Shown piece by piece: positions 9,298-19,200 of a DNA stretch of 64,000 nt (its first letter is position 1; every line of letters begins with the position of its first letter). This DNA comes from Streptomyces griseus subsp. griseus (GTDB lineage: Bacteria; Actinomycetota; Actinomycetes; Streptomycetales; Streptomycetaceae), in the NCBI RefSeq assembly GCF_003610995.1, contig NZ_CP032543.1, positions 310,001-374,000 on the forward strand, written 5' to 3'. The notes beneath the pieces are model-generated. The model did no database searches. It worked only from the letters and a program-made list of their open reading frames with translations, and had not been told where the DNA came from. Both the position numbers and the translations under genes were made by a program.

Positions 9298-9311
9298 CGG
9301 CCGTGGCGGCA

Positions 9312-9340
9312 CCCGGAGCCCGGGACCAGCCTGCTCCGGG
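9312..9340. terminator. Hairpin between convergent nitroreductase and HTH-PNPOx genes
   Basis: CCCGGAGC at 9312-9319 pairs with GCTCCGGG at 9333-9340 across a 13-base loop, just after the nitroreductase stop. Confidence 0.4.
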
Positions 9341-9498
9341 GCTCCGTCGGCTCCGTGCCGGCTCCGTTCAGCGGCGGGGGGCTCGGCTGCCGCCGCCGTC
9401 GCCCTTCCCCGCGTAACCCGGCGGAATGATCTGGACCGGGCAGCGCCCGTGGTGCGTACGTCGCCTTGAGCGGACCGCCCCCACCCGGCGCCGCCGGT

Positions 9499-10176
9499 TC
9501 AGCCGGCCTGGCCCGGGGCGCCGTCCACGACGATCCTGCGCCCGGTGAGGCGGCGGGGCGCGAGGATCATGACGCGGTCGCGTCCCTCACCGGCCCAGGG
9601 GCTGGAGTACGCCGTCTCCCGGAGCCGGAGCGCCTCGTCCTCGTCCGTCACCGTGCGGACGGTTCCCACCAGCAGCACGCTCCAGCCCTTGCTGAAGGCC
9701 TCGTCGATGTGGTCGGTCTCGAAGGCGATCTCCGTACCGTCCGCTCCAGCGAGCGGGGAGCGGTCCCCCGTGCTGAACCTGACCTCGCCGTCGGACACCT
9801 GGTAGTTCACCGGCAGCACGACGGGCCCGTCGCCGTCGTTCAGCGCCACCCGCCCCACGCCGTGGTCGCCGAGCAGGGCCCAGCACTCGGTGTCGTCGAG
9901 TTCGACCATCCGGGCCTCACGGGCCGCCCGGCCGAGCCCGCCCGGCAGGTCCACGGTCCCGCCGGTCAGCTCCTGGACCGTGGTCTCCAGGGCGTCGGCC
10001 AGCCGGAGCAGGAAGCCGATGCCGGGGGTGGCGGACTGCTCCTCGACGTACTGGATGTAGCCGGGTGCGGCGCCCGCCCGCAGGGCCACGTCCTGCCGGG
10101 ACAGATCCAGCTGGAGGCGGCGCGCCGCGACGCGTCGGCCGATGTCGCCTCTCGCCGCGGGCGGGGGTCGGTCCAT
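9499..10176 (-). CDS. XRE helix-turn-helix / pyridoxamine 5'-phosphate oxidase-like fusion protein
   Basis: 225-residue two-domain protein. An N-terminal XRE-type HTH (about 12-70: RRVAARRLQLDLSRQDVALRAG, TPGIGFLLRLADALETTV) is joined to a split-barrel flavin/F420-binding domain (about 90-215: LLGDHGVGRVALNDGDGPVVLPVNYQV, IDEAFSKGWSVLLVGTVRTV). It probably acts as a redox- or cofactor-sensing regulator, or an oxidase, within the dormancy group; such HTH-PNPOx proteins are common beside Acg proteins. I chose the ATG preceded by AAGGACCTCACG. An upstream GTG at 10281 would add 35 residues unlike the family. Confidence 0.8.
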   Translation of the reverse strand: MDRPPPAARGDIGRRVAARRLQLDLSRQDVALRAGAAPGYIQYVEEQSATPGIGFLLRLADALETTVQELTGGTVDLPGGLGRAAREARMVELDDTECWALLGDHGVGRVALNDGDGPVVLPVNYQVSDGEVRFSTGDRSPLAGADGTEIAFETDHIDEAFSKGWSVLLVGTVRTVTDEDEALRLRETAYSSPWAGEGRDRVMILAPRRLTGRRIVVDGAPGQAG

Positions 10177-10329
10177 CGTGAGGTCCTTCTGCTCGTCGGG
10201 GCGGGGCTCTGCACCGTCCACGCTAGCGAGGGCCCGTACGGCTCGCAGTGCGGAGCCGGGGACGTACACCTCCTCGGCCACGGGGAGTTCGCGATGCGGA
10301 GTACCTCTGGAAGGGTGAAGATCGCCGGG

Positions 10330-10348
10330 TTAGGCTCGCCTTACCCAG
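10330..10348 (+). promoter_or_regulatory. Iron box (DmdR/IdeR-type) upstream of cchJ
   Basis: TTAGGCTCGCCTTACCCAG matches 13 of 19 positions of the actinobacterial iron-box consensus TTAGGTTAGGCTAACCTAA. It is the weakest copy in the cluster but correctly placed about 30-50 bp upstream of the first start codons. Confidence 0.6.
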
Positions 10349-10381
10349 GGCGAGCCCCTCCCCTCCCACCAGGAGATGTCC

Positions 10382-10432
10382 ATGCGCCTGCTCATCCGGC
10401 ACCCGGCACCCGATCTCCGGGGCCGGCCATGA
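10382..10432 (+). CDS. Possible 16-residue upstream ORF coupled to cchJ
   Basis: The reading frame MRLLIRHPAPDLRGRP has a good ribosome site (AGGAG, seven bases before the ATG), and its stop overlaps the esterase ATG as ATGA. The esterase ATG itself has no comparable Shine-Dalgarno sequence. Either this is a coupling leader peptide or the esterase once began here and lost a base. Both readings are inference. Confidence 0.3.
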   Translation: MRLLIRHPAPDLRGRP

Positions 10433-11538
10433 CCGGCCCCGGACCCGGCCGCCCGGCCGACGCGGAGAGTCCTTTCGCCTCGTTCGGCCTTCCCGGCAAG
10501 CCCGGCACCGACGCGTTCTGGGCCACGGCCCGCGCGCCGCTGTCGGTCCCCGCCGACGACGGCTGGCTGACGCTGTTCCTGTGGCGGGGTTCTCCGGCCG
10601 CCCTCGACTTCGAGAGCTGGTCGGGGCCTGTCTCCCTGCGGCGGTGGGCGGAGACGGACTGCTGGTACGCCGAGGTGGCCATGCCCGCGCGGCTCCGGGT
10701 GACCTACCGGTTCCTCGTGGCCGGCGAGGCCTGCGCCGACCCGCTCAACCCGGTCGGGGCGGGCGGCGACCGCTCCATCGCCGCGACGCCGGACGCACCG
10801 CCCCAGCCGCACTGGCCGGCCGTCGGCCCCGACGACATCCTGCCCCTCCCGGACACCCGGCTGCGCTGGCGCAGCGAGCGGCTCGGCGGGCGGCGGACCG
10901 TGGGGGTCCACCCGGTCGCGGGCGGCGGGCCGGTGGTCCTGCTCCTCGACGGGGACGACTGGCTCCACCTCCACCCGGCGATGGACGCCTTCGCCTCCGC
11001 CGTGGCCGCCGGCGAGTTGGAACCCGTCACCCTGGTCTTCCTCCCGGCCAAGGACCGGTCCACCGAGTTCGGGTGCGGACCCGGGCTGTGGGAGGCGGTG
11101 CGGGACGAGCTGCTGCCGCTGGTGGCCGGGGCGGGCGTACGGGCCGATCCGGACCGGCTGGTGGTGGCCGGGCAGAGCCTGGGCGGGCTGAGCGCGCTGT
11201 ACGCGGCGCTGGAGTTCCCGGAGCTGGTCTCCCGTGTCGCCTGTCAGTCGGGGTCGTTCTGGTGGACGCCGGGCGCCGAGGGATCGGCGGACCCGCTGGG
11301 CGGGCCGGTCGGCGGAACCATCGCCGAACTCCTGCGCGGGGCGCACGACTTGTCGCGGTTGCGGTGCGCCTTCGACCTGGGCGAGCACGAGAGGCGGATG
11401 CTGCCGCACTGCGAGCTGGTCGAGTCCCTCACCGAGCGGGCCGGGGCGACCGTACGGGTCTCGCGGTCCGCGTCGGACCATGACCGGGCGGGCTGGCGGC
11501 AGGCTCTGCTGAGGGATGTCGCCTGGGCGCTGGGCTGA
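10429..11538 (+). CDS. cchJ: Siderophore esterase / release hydrolase (Fes/CchJ type)
   Basis: 369-residue alpha/beta-hydrolase of the enterochelin esterase family. An N-terminal immunoglobulin-like early-set domain (about 1-130, with VTYRFLVAG) precedes the hydrolase domain, with nucleophile S250 in GQSLGGL and a late histidine in SASDHDRAGW. The NRPS lacks a thioesterase domain, so by analogy with S. coelicolor cchJ this enzyme may release the peptide or hydrolyse the ferric siderophore. It is the only divergently transcribed cch gene and has its own iron box. It shares a 15-bp stem terminator with the convergent cchI. Confidence 0.85.
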   Translation: MTGPGPGRPADAESPFASFGLPGKPGTDAFWATARAPLSVPADDGWLTLFLWRGSPAALDFESWSGPVSLRRWAETDCWYAEVAMPARLRVTYRFLVAGEACADPLNPVGAGGDRSIAATPDAPPQPHWPAVGPDDILPLPDTRLRWRSERLGGRRTVGVHPVAGGGPVVLLLDGDDWLHLHPAMDAFASAVAAGELEPVTLVFLPAKDRSTEFGCGPGLWEAVRDELLPLVAGAGVRADPDRLVVAGQSLGGLSALYAALEFPELVSRVACQSGSFWWTPGAEGSADPLGGPVGGTIAELLRGAHDLSRLRCAFDLGEHERRMLPHCELVESLTERAGATVRVSRSASDHDRAGWRQALLRDVAWALG

Positions 11539-11539
11539 G

Positions 11540-11572
11540 CACCGGCGGGGGCGGCGACCGCCCCCGCCGGTG
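11540..11572. terminator. Bidirectional terminator between cchJ and cchI
   Basis: A perfect 15-bp inverted repeat, CACCGGCGGGGGCGG and its complement, with a 3-base loop fills the space between two convergent stop codons. Confidence 0.75.
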
Positions 11573-11575
11573 GCA

Positions 11576-13279
11576 TCACCGGGCCACGGCCAGGCAGTAC
11601 GCCTCGTCGCCCGCGAGCAGGTTGCGGTGGGTGTCCTCGGCGGTGATGACCCCCTCGTCCAGGACGAGCACCCGGTCGGCCGCGTCCAGGAGCGCCGGGC
11701 TGCTGGTGATGACGAGCGTGGTGCGCCCCCGCCGCAGCTTCGCGATGTTGCGGGCGATGAGCTGCTCGGTGACCGCGTCGACGGCGGTCGTCGGATTGTG
11801 CAGCACCAGTATGTCGGTGTCGGCGGCCAACGCCCGTGCCAGCGAAAGCCGTTGGCGCTGCCCTCCGGAGAGGTTGGCCCCCCGGTCGCGGACCGCGTAG
11901 TCGAGGCCGTCGCGGTGGAGGGCGACGACATCGGTCAGCATGGACGCCTCGACGGCCTCGGGGAGCGTACGGCTGGTGCCCGACGGGTCGATGTTCGTCC
12001 GCAGGGTGCCGCCGAAGATCTCCGCGTCGTACGGGTTCACCAGCAGGTGCTCCCGGACCGCCTCGACCGACAGGTCCGCCAGCTCCTGCCCGCCGAGCCG
12101 GACCGCTCCCTCGTACGCGGGCGGCGCGACGTTCACGGCGAGCACCGCGACGAGGTCGGCCGCCGCACGCGGCTGGTAGGGGGCGATCGCCACGAACTCC
12201 CCTTCCGCGACCTGGAACTTCACCCCTTGCAGGGTGCCGTGCCGGACTCCGTCGATCTCCAGATCACCGCCCGGGGAAGGGCGTTCGGGGCCCGGTGTCG
12301 CCACCGGCGGGGCGGAGAGCACCAGCGCCATGCGCTCGGCGGAGGCCCGGGCGATCATCACGTACTTGGGCATCTCCGAGAACAGCTTCAGCGGCTCCAT
12401 GATGAACTGCGCGAGGCCCACGGCCATCACCAGTTCACCGATGGAGATCTGGCCGCCGAACGCCAGCCAGCCCGCCGTCAGCGAGACGGCGGCGGCGAGG
12501 ACGGCGTTCAGGGCCAGCGCGGTGCCCGCGTAGACGCCGTTCACCTTGGCGACGGTGATTGCCTGGCGTCTGGCGTCGGTGCTGACCTTGCGGTAGGAGC
12601 CGAACGCGGCGTGGTTGCCGCCGAAGCCGTGCAGCGGGCGCAGGCCGATGATGAGGTCGGCGACCTTGGCCCCGGCCCGCGCCACCTTGGCCTGTTGCTC
12701 CTGGGTGCTGGAGCCGATCCGCCGGGACATCACCGCGAGGATCGACAGGATGCCGACGGTCCCCACGATCACCAGCAGGCCGAGCCGTATGTCGGCCAGG
12801 CTCAGCGCGACCGCGGCGACGACCACCGCGACCAGGGAGCTGACCAGCAGCGGCACCACCTCGATGATGTCGGCGGTCTGGTCGGCGTCCTCGGTGGCGA
12901 TGGTGAGGATCTCACCCGACTTCAGGCCGTCCAGATCCCGGGCCACCGGCTGGAGCCCGCAGGCGGCCACCTGGACGCGCCAGCGGTGCGCCTCGGTCGT
13001 GTTGGCCTTCTGGAGCACCCGCATGCCGAACCGCCACGACAGCGAGACCGTCGTGATGATCACGGCGAGCGAGCCGATCGACACCCCGAGCGAGCCGAGG
13101 CTGCGGTCCTGCATCGTGTGTTCGACGATCAGCCCGAGCGCGATCGGGAACGCCGTCTCCGCCGCCTGGTACAGGCCCATGAGGACGGTGCCCGCGATCA
13201 TGGCGCCGATGTTGCGGCGCAGCGCGGTGCGCAGGATGGCGGCGCCCGGGCGGGGCCGCTGCGTGTCAGTTTTCATCAA
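11576..13279 (-). CDS. cchI: ABC exporter half-transporter with degenerate ATPase site (CchI)
   Basis: 567-residue TMD-NBD fusion. Six membrane helices occupy about residues 20-310 and a nucleotide-binding domain residues 338-567. The NBD is strikingly degenerate: the Walker A position (364-374) reads APYQPRAAADL without glycines, lysine or serine, the Q-loop glutamine is N415, Walker B reads ILVLHNPTTAVD, and the H-loop histidine is replaced (VITSSP). Yet the signature LSGGQ (470-474) is perfect. It can therefore only complete the ATP site of a partner, which is CchG at 24238. The pair would export the siderophore or move it between compartments. It follows the NRPS gene by a few bases, in the same iron-controlled transcript. 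Confidence 0.88.
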   Translation of the reverse strand: MMKTDTQRPRPGAAILRTALRRNIGAMIAGTVLMGLYQAAETAFPIALGLIVEHTMQDRSLGSLGVSIGSLAVIITTVSLSWRFGMRVLQKANTTEAHRWRVQVAACGLQPVARDLDGLKSGEILTIATEDADQTADIIEVVPLLVSSLVAVVVAAVALSLADIRLGLLVIVGTVGILSILAVMSRRIGSSTQEQQAKVARAGAKVADLIIGLRPLHGFGGNHAAFGSYRKVSTDARRQAITVAKVNGVYAGTALALNAVLAAAVSLTAGWLAFGGQISIGELVMAVGLAQFIMEPLKLFSEMPKYVMIARASAERMALVLSAPPVATPGPERPSPGGDLEIDGVRHGTLQGVKFQVAEGEFVAIAPYQPRAAADLVAVLAVNVAPPAYEGAVRLGGQELADLSVEAVREHLLVNPYDAEIFGGTLRTNIDPSGTSRTLPEAVEASMLTDVVALHRDGLDYAVRDRGANLSGGQRQRLSLARALAADTDILVLHNPTTAVDAVTEQLIARNIAKLRRGRTTLVITSSPALLDAADRVLVLDEGVITAEDTHRNLLAGDEAYCLAVAR

Positions 13280-13285
13280 GGGGTG

Positions 13286-16200
13286 TCAGTTCTCATCGAG
13301 GTGGCGGGCGATCGCTTCCGGGGTGCGCAGGGTGAACAGATCACGGATGGTGACCACTGGACCGTACTCGCGGCGGAGCAGCCCGATCAGCCGCACCGCC
13401 AGCATGGAGTGTCCTCCGAGGGACACGAAGTCGCTCACCGCGCTCACCTCGTCGTCCTCCAGGTCCAGTGCCTCGGCGAAGAACTCGCAGACCACGGTCT
13501 CGGTCTCGGTCTCCGGTCCGCGCTCGCCCGCCGTGGTCAGCGCGCCGAGCGGTCGCGCCTCGGGCAGCGCCTTGGTGTCAGCCTTCCCGTTCACGGTCAG
13601 CGGGATGCTGTCGACCCGGGCGAAGTGGGTCGGGCGCAGGAAGTCCGGCAGCCCGGAGCTGACTTCGGCGGCGACCTGGGCCAGCTCCGCCCCCTCCACG
13701 ACGAGATAGGCGGCCAGCCGGTAGGCGCCGTCGACCTGCGGGTCGGGCTGGGCGACGGCGGCGACGAACCGCACCGCCGGATGGGCCGCGAACACGGCCT
13801 CCACCTCCCCCAGTTCGACCCGGTGGCCGCGGATCTTGACCTGCTGGTCGGTACGGCCCAGGTAGACGATGTTCCCGTCCGGCCGGCGGATCACCAGGTC
13901 CCCGGTGCGGTACATGCGCTCACCGGGGGCGCCGAACGGGCAGGCGACGAAGCGGTGCGCGGTCTGGGCGCTCCGGCCCAGGTAGCCGCGGGCGATGCCG
14001 ACGCCCGCCACGTACAGCTCGCCCGGGGCCCCGTCGGGCAGCGGTCGCAGCCAGGGGTCGAGGACGTACACCTCGGTGTTGTCGATGGCCACGCCCACCA
14101 CCGGGTCCTGGCATTCGAAGGTGCCGACGCCCAGGGTGTTGATGGTGTACTCGGTGGGCCCGTACAGGTTGTAGCCGACCGTTCCCTCGGTCTCGGAGAG
14201 CCGCTGCCAGAGCGTCGGGGTGACGGCCTCGCCGCCCAGCAGCACGAGCGGGGGCCGCTGTCGCGGGTCGTCCAGCAGCCCTTCGGCGATCAGCTGCTGG
14301 GCGTAGGTCGGGGTCACGTTGATGACGTCGATCGCGTGCTCGGCGCAGTAGGCGACGAGCCGGGGTGCGTCCCGGCGCAACTCCTCGTCGCAGATGTGGA
14401 CTTCATGTCCGTCGGCGAGCCAGAGCAGCTCCTCCCAGGACATGTCGAAGGCGAACGACACGGTGTGCGCGATCCGGAAGGTCCGGTGGCCGTGCTCGGC
14501 GAGGACCGGTTCGAAGATCCGGCGCTGATGGTTGATCAGCATGTTGGTGAGACCCGCGTATTCGGTGACCACACCCTTGGGCTTGCCGGTCGATCCGGAG
14601 GTGTAGATCGTGTACGCGGGACGCCTCAGCCGGTCCGGGTCGTCGGGGGCGAACGTGACGTACGGCTCGGCCTCCGGCAGCGGGCGGTCCAGCTCGATCA
14701 GCTCGCCGCTCAGCCGGGGCGAGACGCTGCTCACGGTGAGGATCACCTCGGGCCGCGCGTCCTCGACGATGGTCGCGATCCGCTCGTCGGGGTGGTCGAG
14801 CTCCAGCGGTACGTAGGCGCCACCGACCCGCAGTACGGCGAAGAGGGCCGCGATCCAGTCGAGGGAGCGCGGGATCGCGAGGCCCACGGTCGTCTCCGGG
14901 CCGATCCCCCGCCGGGCGAGCACCCCCGCCACGGCCCGGCTGCGGTCGCGGAGTTGGGCGAACGTCATCGTCGCGCCGTCGGCGACGAGCGCGATCCGAT
15001 CCGGGTGGCGGTCGGCCGCGAGGTCGAAGCGGTCGACGACGGTGTCCGTACCGATGTCCGTACGTGCGGCGGGCTCAGGGTCCGGCCCCAGGCCGCGCAG
15101 CGCACCCATCAGGCCCGTCGACCGGGCCACGTCCTCCAGCACCCGCAGGTAGTCGTCCAGCAGCCGTCGGGCGGCCTCGGCGTCGCCGTGCCGGTGTTCC
15201 AGCTTGACCGTGAGGCGGTCGCCGGGGGTGACGACCCAGGTGTACGGGTAGTGCGTGGAGTCGTCCGCCCGGACCGAGGTGATGCCGTGGCGGGCGTTCA
15301 TCGCGGCGAAGGCGTCCAGGTCCAGGAAGTTCTGGAGCACGAAGAGGTTGTCGAACAGGGTGTCGTGGCCGCTGGCCCGCTGGATCTCGCCGAGCCCCAG
15401 GTGCTCGTGGTCCATCGCCGCCACCCGCGCCGCCTGTACGGCCGACAGATACGCGCCGACCGTCTCCTCGGGCCGGGCCCGGGTCCACATGGGCACGGTG
15501 TTCAGCAGTACGCCGACGATGTCTCCGTGCCCTGCGCCCTCCCGGCCCGAGACGGTCACGCCGAACACGGCGTCGGCACGGCCGGTACGGGCGCCCAGCA
15601 GCAGCCCGAACGCCCCGGTCAGCACCGAGTTCAGGGTGACGCCGTGGACCCGGGCGGCCTCCCTCAGCAGCTCCGTCAGCTCGGCGGAGAGCGTGTGCAC
15701 CAGCGGCTGCGGCAGCTCCTCGATGAGGTCCGGGGCCGGACCGGCGAGCAGCGTAGGACCGGAGAGGCCGGTCAGATGGTCCGCCCAGAAGCGCTCCGCC
15801 ACGGCCGGGTCCTTGGCGGCCAGCTCCCGGGCGTACTCCTCGAAGCCCGGCACGGCCGGGGTGGCGTCCCACGGCTCGCCCGCGACGACGGCCTCGTACG
15901 CGTCGAAGAGGTCGCGCAGCAGGATCTCGCGGGACCAGCCGTCCCAGAGCAGCAGGTGGTAGCTGAGCAGCAGCCCGTCACGGCCGTCGGGCAGCCGCAC
16001 CACGGTCAGCCGGATCAGCGGCGGCTCCCCCGGGTCGAAGCCGCTCTCACGGTCCCGGATGCGCAGGGCCTCGGCCTCGGCGTCCGTGGTCAGTTCGACC
16101 GTGCGGACGTCGACCCGGCGGCCCGCCTTGAGAAGCTGGACCGGGTTGCCGTCGTCGTCGGTGGTGAAGCCCGCACCGACGACCGGGTGGCGGGCGATGA

Positions 16201-19200
16201 CGTACGCCATCGCTTCGGCCAAGGCGCCGGTGTCCAGCCGCCGGTCGAAGGTGAACCAGCTCTGCGCGACGTAGTGTCCGGCCGCGCCCGCCATCTGGGC
16301 CTGGAAGAAGAGGCCGCGCTGGAGGGGGGTGACCGGGGCGGTGCGCTCGGCGGTGGCGGCGGCGCTCCCGATCTGCGTGAGGGCGGTGAGCCAGTGGTCG
16401 GTGAGCTCCTCGGGTATCCCCGCGGCGAGGGTGAGAGCGGCGTGCAGGCTGCCGGTGGCGTCGTCGGTCCAGGCGTTGACCTCGACGGCGTACGGGCTCT
16501 CGCCCTCGCCGTCACCGGTGACCCTCAAGGCCTCCGACTCACCACCCCTGCCGAGGTAGTTGAAGAGGACCTGGGGGCGAGCGGTGAGGAGGGGGGCCGT
16601 CTGCGGGTTGAGGTACCTGAGCCGGCCGTAGGCGACGTGGCCTTCCTCATCGGGCTGGCGCTCGGCGATCTCGCGGGCCGCGGCGACGGGGTCGGTGTGC
16701 GGGGTGAGCCGTACGGGGGCGATGGAGGTGAACCAGCCGACGGTACGGGTGTAGTCGTGGTGCTCCGCCGCCGGGACCCGGCCGTGGCGCTCCAGGTCGA
16801 TCGCCAGGTCGGTGGGGGTGGGCTGGATGTGGGTCAGCGCGGTGCGCAGGGCGCCGCAGAGCAGCTCGGTGAGGCCGACGCCGAGGGCCGCGGGGGCAGT
16901 GCGGGTCACGAGGTCGCTGACGTCGGGCGGGAGTACGGCGGTGGTCTCGCGCAGTTCGCCGGGTGCGGGCACCAAGGGCGGGGCCTGGAGGGTGGTGAGC
17001 CAGTGGCCGAGCCCTTCGGCCGACTCCGCCGACCGTACGGCGAGGGCTTCGGCGTACGCGGCGTACGACGTGGTCGGCGGCTCCAGGGCGGCGCCGGTCA
17101 GGGCGGTGGTGAGGTCGTCCAGGAGGATCAGCCAGGACACCGCGTCGACGGCGAGGTGGTGGACCGTGACGACCAGGGTGCGGCTCGCCGCCAGCCAGGA
17201 GAACGCGATGACGTCTCCGGCCTCCGGGTCCAGCCGTCCGGCGGCCGCGTTGGCGGCGGCCGTCGCGTCGGTGGTGTCCGGGGTGGCGAGGGTGGCCTCC
17301 CGGGCGGGTTCGGTGCGCAGGGTCCATACGCCGTGCTCGGTCCCCAGCCGCAGCCGGAGGGCCGGGTGGGCGGCCACGACGGCGTTCGCGGCGCGCCGGA
17401 TGTCGGCGAGACCGGTGCCGTCGGCGACCTCCAGGGCCCTGGCCTGGGCGAACCGGGCGAGCGAGCCGCCCAGCTCCCGTCGGCGCAGGATGATCGGGGT
17501 GAGCGGCAGCGGGCCGTCCTCGCGGCGGGTGACGGGCGTCGGCGCGGTCTGCGGGGCGCGGGTGGCCAGGTGGTCGGCGAGGGCGCGCGGGGTCTTGCGG
17601 AGGAACACGTCCCGGGGCGCTATCGGCAGACCCAGCGCGCGGGCCCGGTTGACCACGGTGATGGCGATGATGCTGTCGCCCCCGGCACCGAAGAAGTCGG
17701 TGTCGGCGTCCACGGAGGTGCCGGTCAGCGTCCCGGCGAAGATGTCGACCAGTGCGGTGAGGGCGTCGGAGCCGCCCGTGGCCCGCTCCTGCTGGGGGCC
17801 GTCCTGGTGCGCGGCCCGCTCGGTCAGCGCCTTGCGGTCCAGCTTTCCGTTGACCGTCAGCGGCAGCGCGTCGACCGGCAGCACCCGGCCGGGCACCATG
17901 TGGACGGGCAGCTTGGCGGAGAGCAGGGTGGTGAGATCGGCGGGCGCGGCGCCCACGATGTGTGCGACGAGGTGGTCGCCGCTGTCGGCCACGGTGACGG
18001 CCACGTCGACGACGCCGTTCACCTCCCTCATGGCGTTCTCCACTTCGCCGAGTTCGACCCGGAACCCCTTCAGCTGCACCTGGTCGTCGGCGCGGCCCGC
18101 GAACTCCAGCTCCCCGTCGAGGGTCCGGCGGGCGAGGTCGCCCGTGTGGTACATCCGGGAGCCGTCGCCCGCGAACGGGTTCGCCACGAAGCGGCTCGCG
18201 GTGAGCGCCGGGCGGCCCAGATAGCCGAGGGACACCTGATCGCCCGCGACGTAGATGGCACCCACCCGGCCCGGCGGCACCGGCCGGAGCCGGTCGTCCA
18301 GCAGATACGTGGTCAGCCCCGGGATGGGTCCGCCGATCGGGCTGACGTCTGTGCCGCCGGTGAAGTCCTCGTCGGTCAGGACCCGGTGGGTGACATGGAC
18401 GGTGGTCTCGGTGATGCCGTACATGTTGACCAGCTCGGGCGCACCGGTGCCGTGCCGCTCCACCCAGCCGCGCAGCCGCCCGAGGTCCAGCGCCTCGCCG
18501 CCGAAGATGACGCGGCGCAGGGCGGTGACCGGTCGGTCGGCGTGCAGGTCGGCCTCGACGAACTGGTGGAAGGCGGAGGGGGTCTGGTTGAGCACGGTCA
18601 CTCCGCGCTCCCTGACCAGCCGGTGGAAGTCGACGGGCGAGCGGGTCAACGCGTATTCGGGGACGAGCAGTTCGCCACCGTGCGCGAGGGCGCCCCACAG
18701 CTCCCAGACGGCGAAGTCGAAGGAGAAGGAGTGGAACTGGACCCAGACGTCGTCCGGCCCGAAGTCCATGTCCGGTCGGGTGTTGGCGAGGAGCGTGGCC
18801 ACCGCGGAGTGCGGGACGACGACGCCCTTGGGCCGGCCGGTGGAGCCGGAGGTGTAGATGACGTACGCGGCGTCCTGCGGGCTCACCTCGGGCGCGGCGG
18901 TGCCGGCCGACGGCTGTTCATCCCCCTGGACGAGTACGCGGGCCTCCACTCCGGCGCTCTCCAGCAGCCGGGTGAAGCGGTCGCGCTGGTCCCGGTCCAC
19001 GAGGACGACCTGCGGGGCGGAGTCGGCGAGGATGTACTCCAGCCGCTCGTCCGGGTACGCCAGGTCCAGCGGCACGTACGCGCCTCCGGCGGTGACGACG
19101 GCGATCAGGGCGACGACCTGCTCCAGGGAGCGCGGGACGGCGACGGCGACCCGCTGCCCGGGGCGGACTCCGGCCGCGCCCAGGACGGACGTCAACGCGT

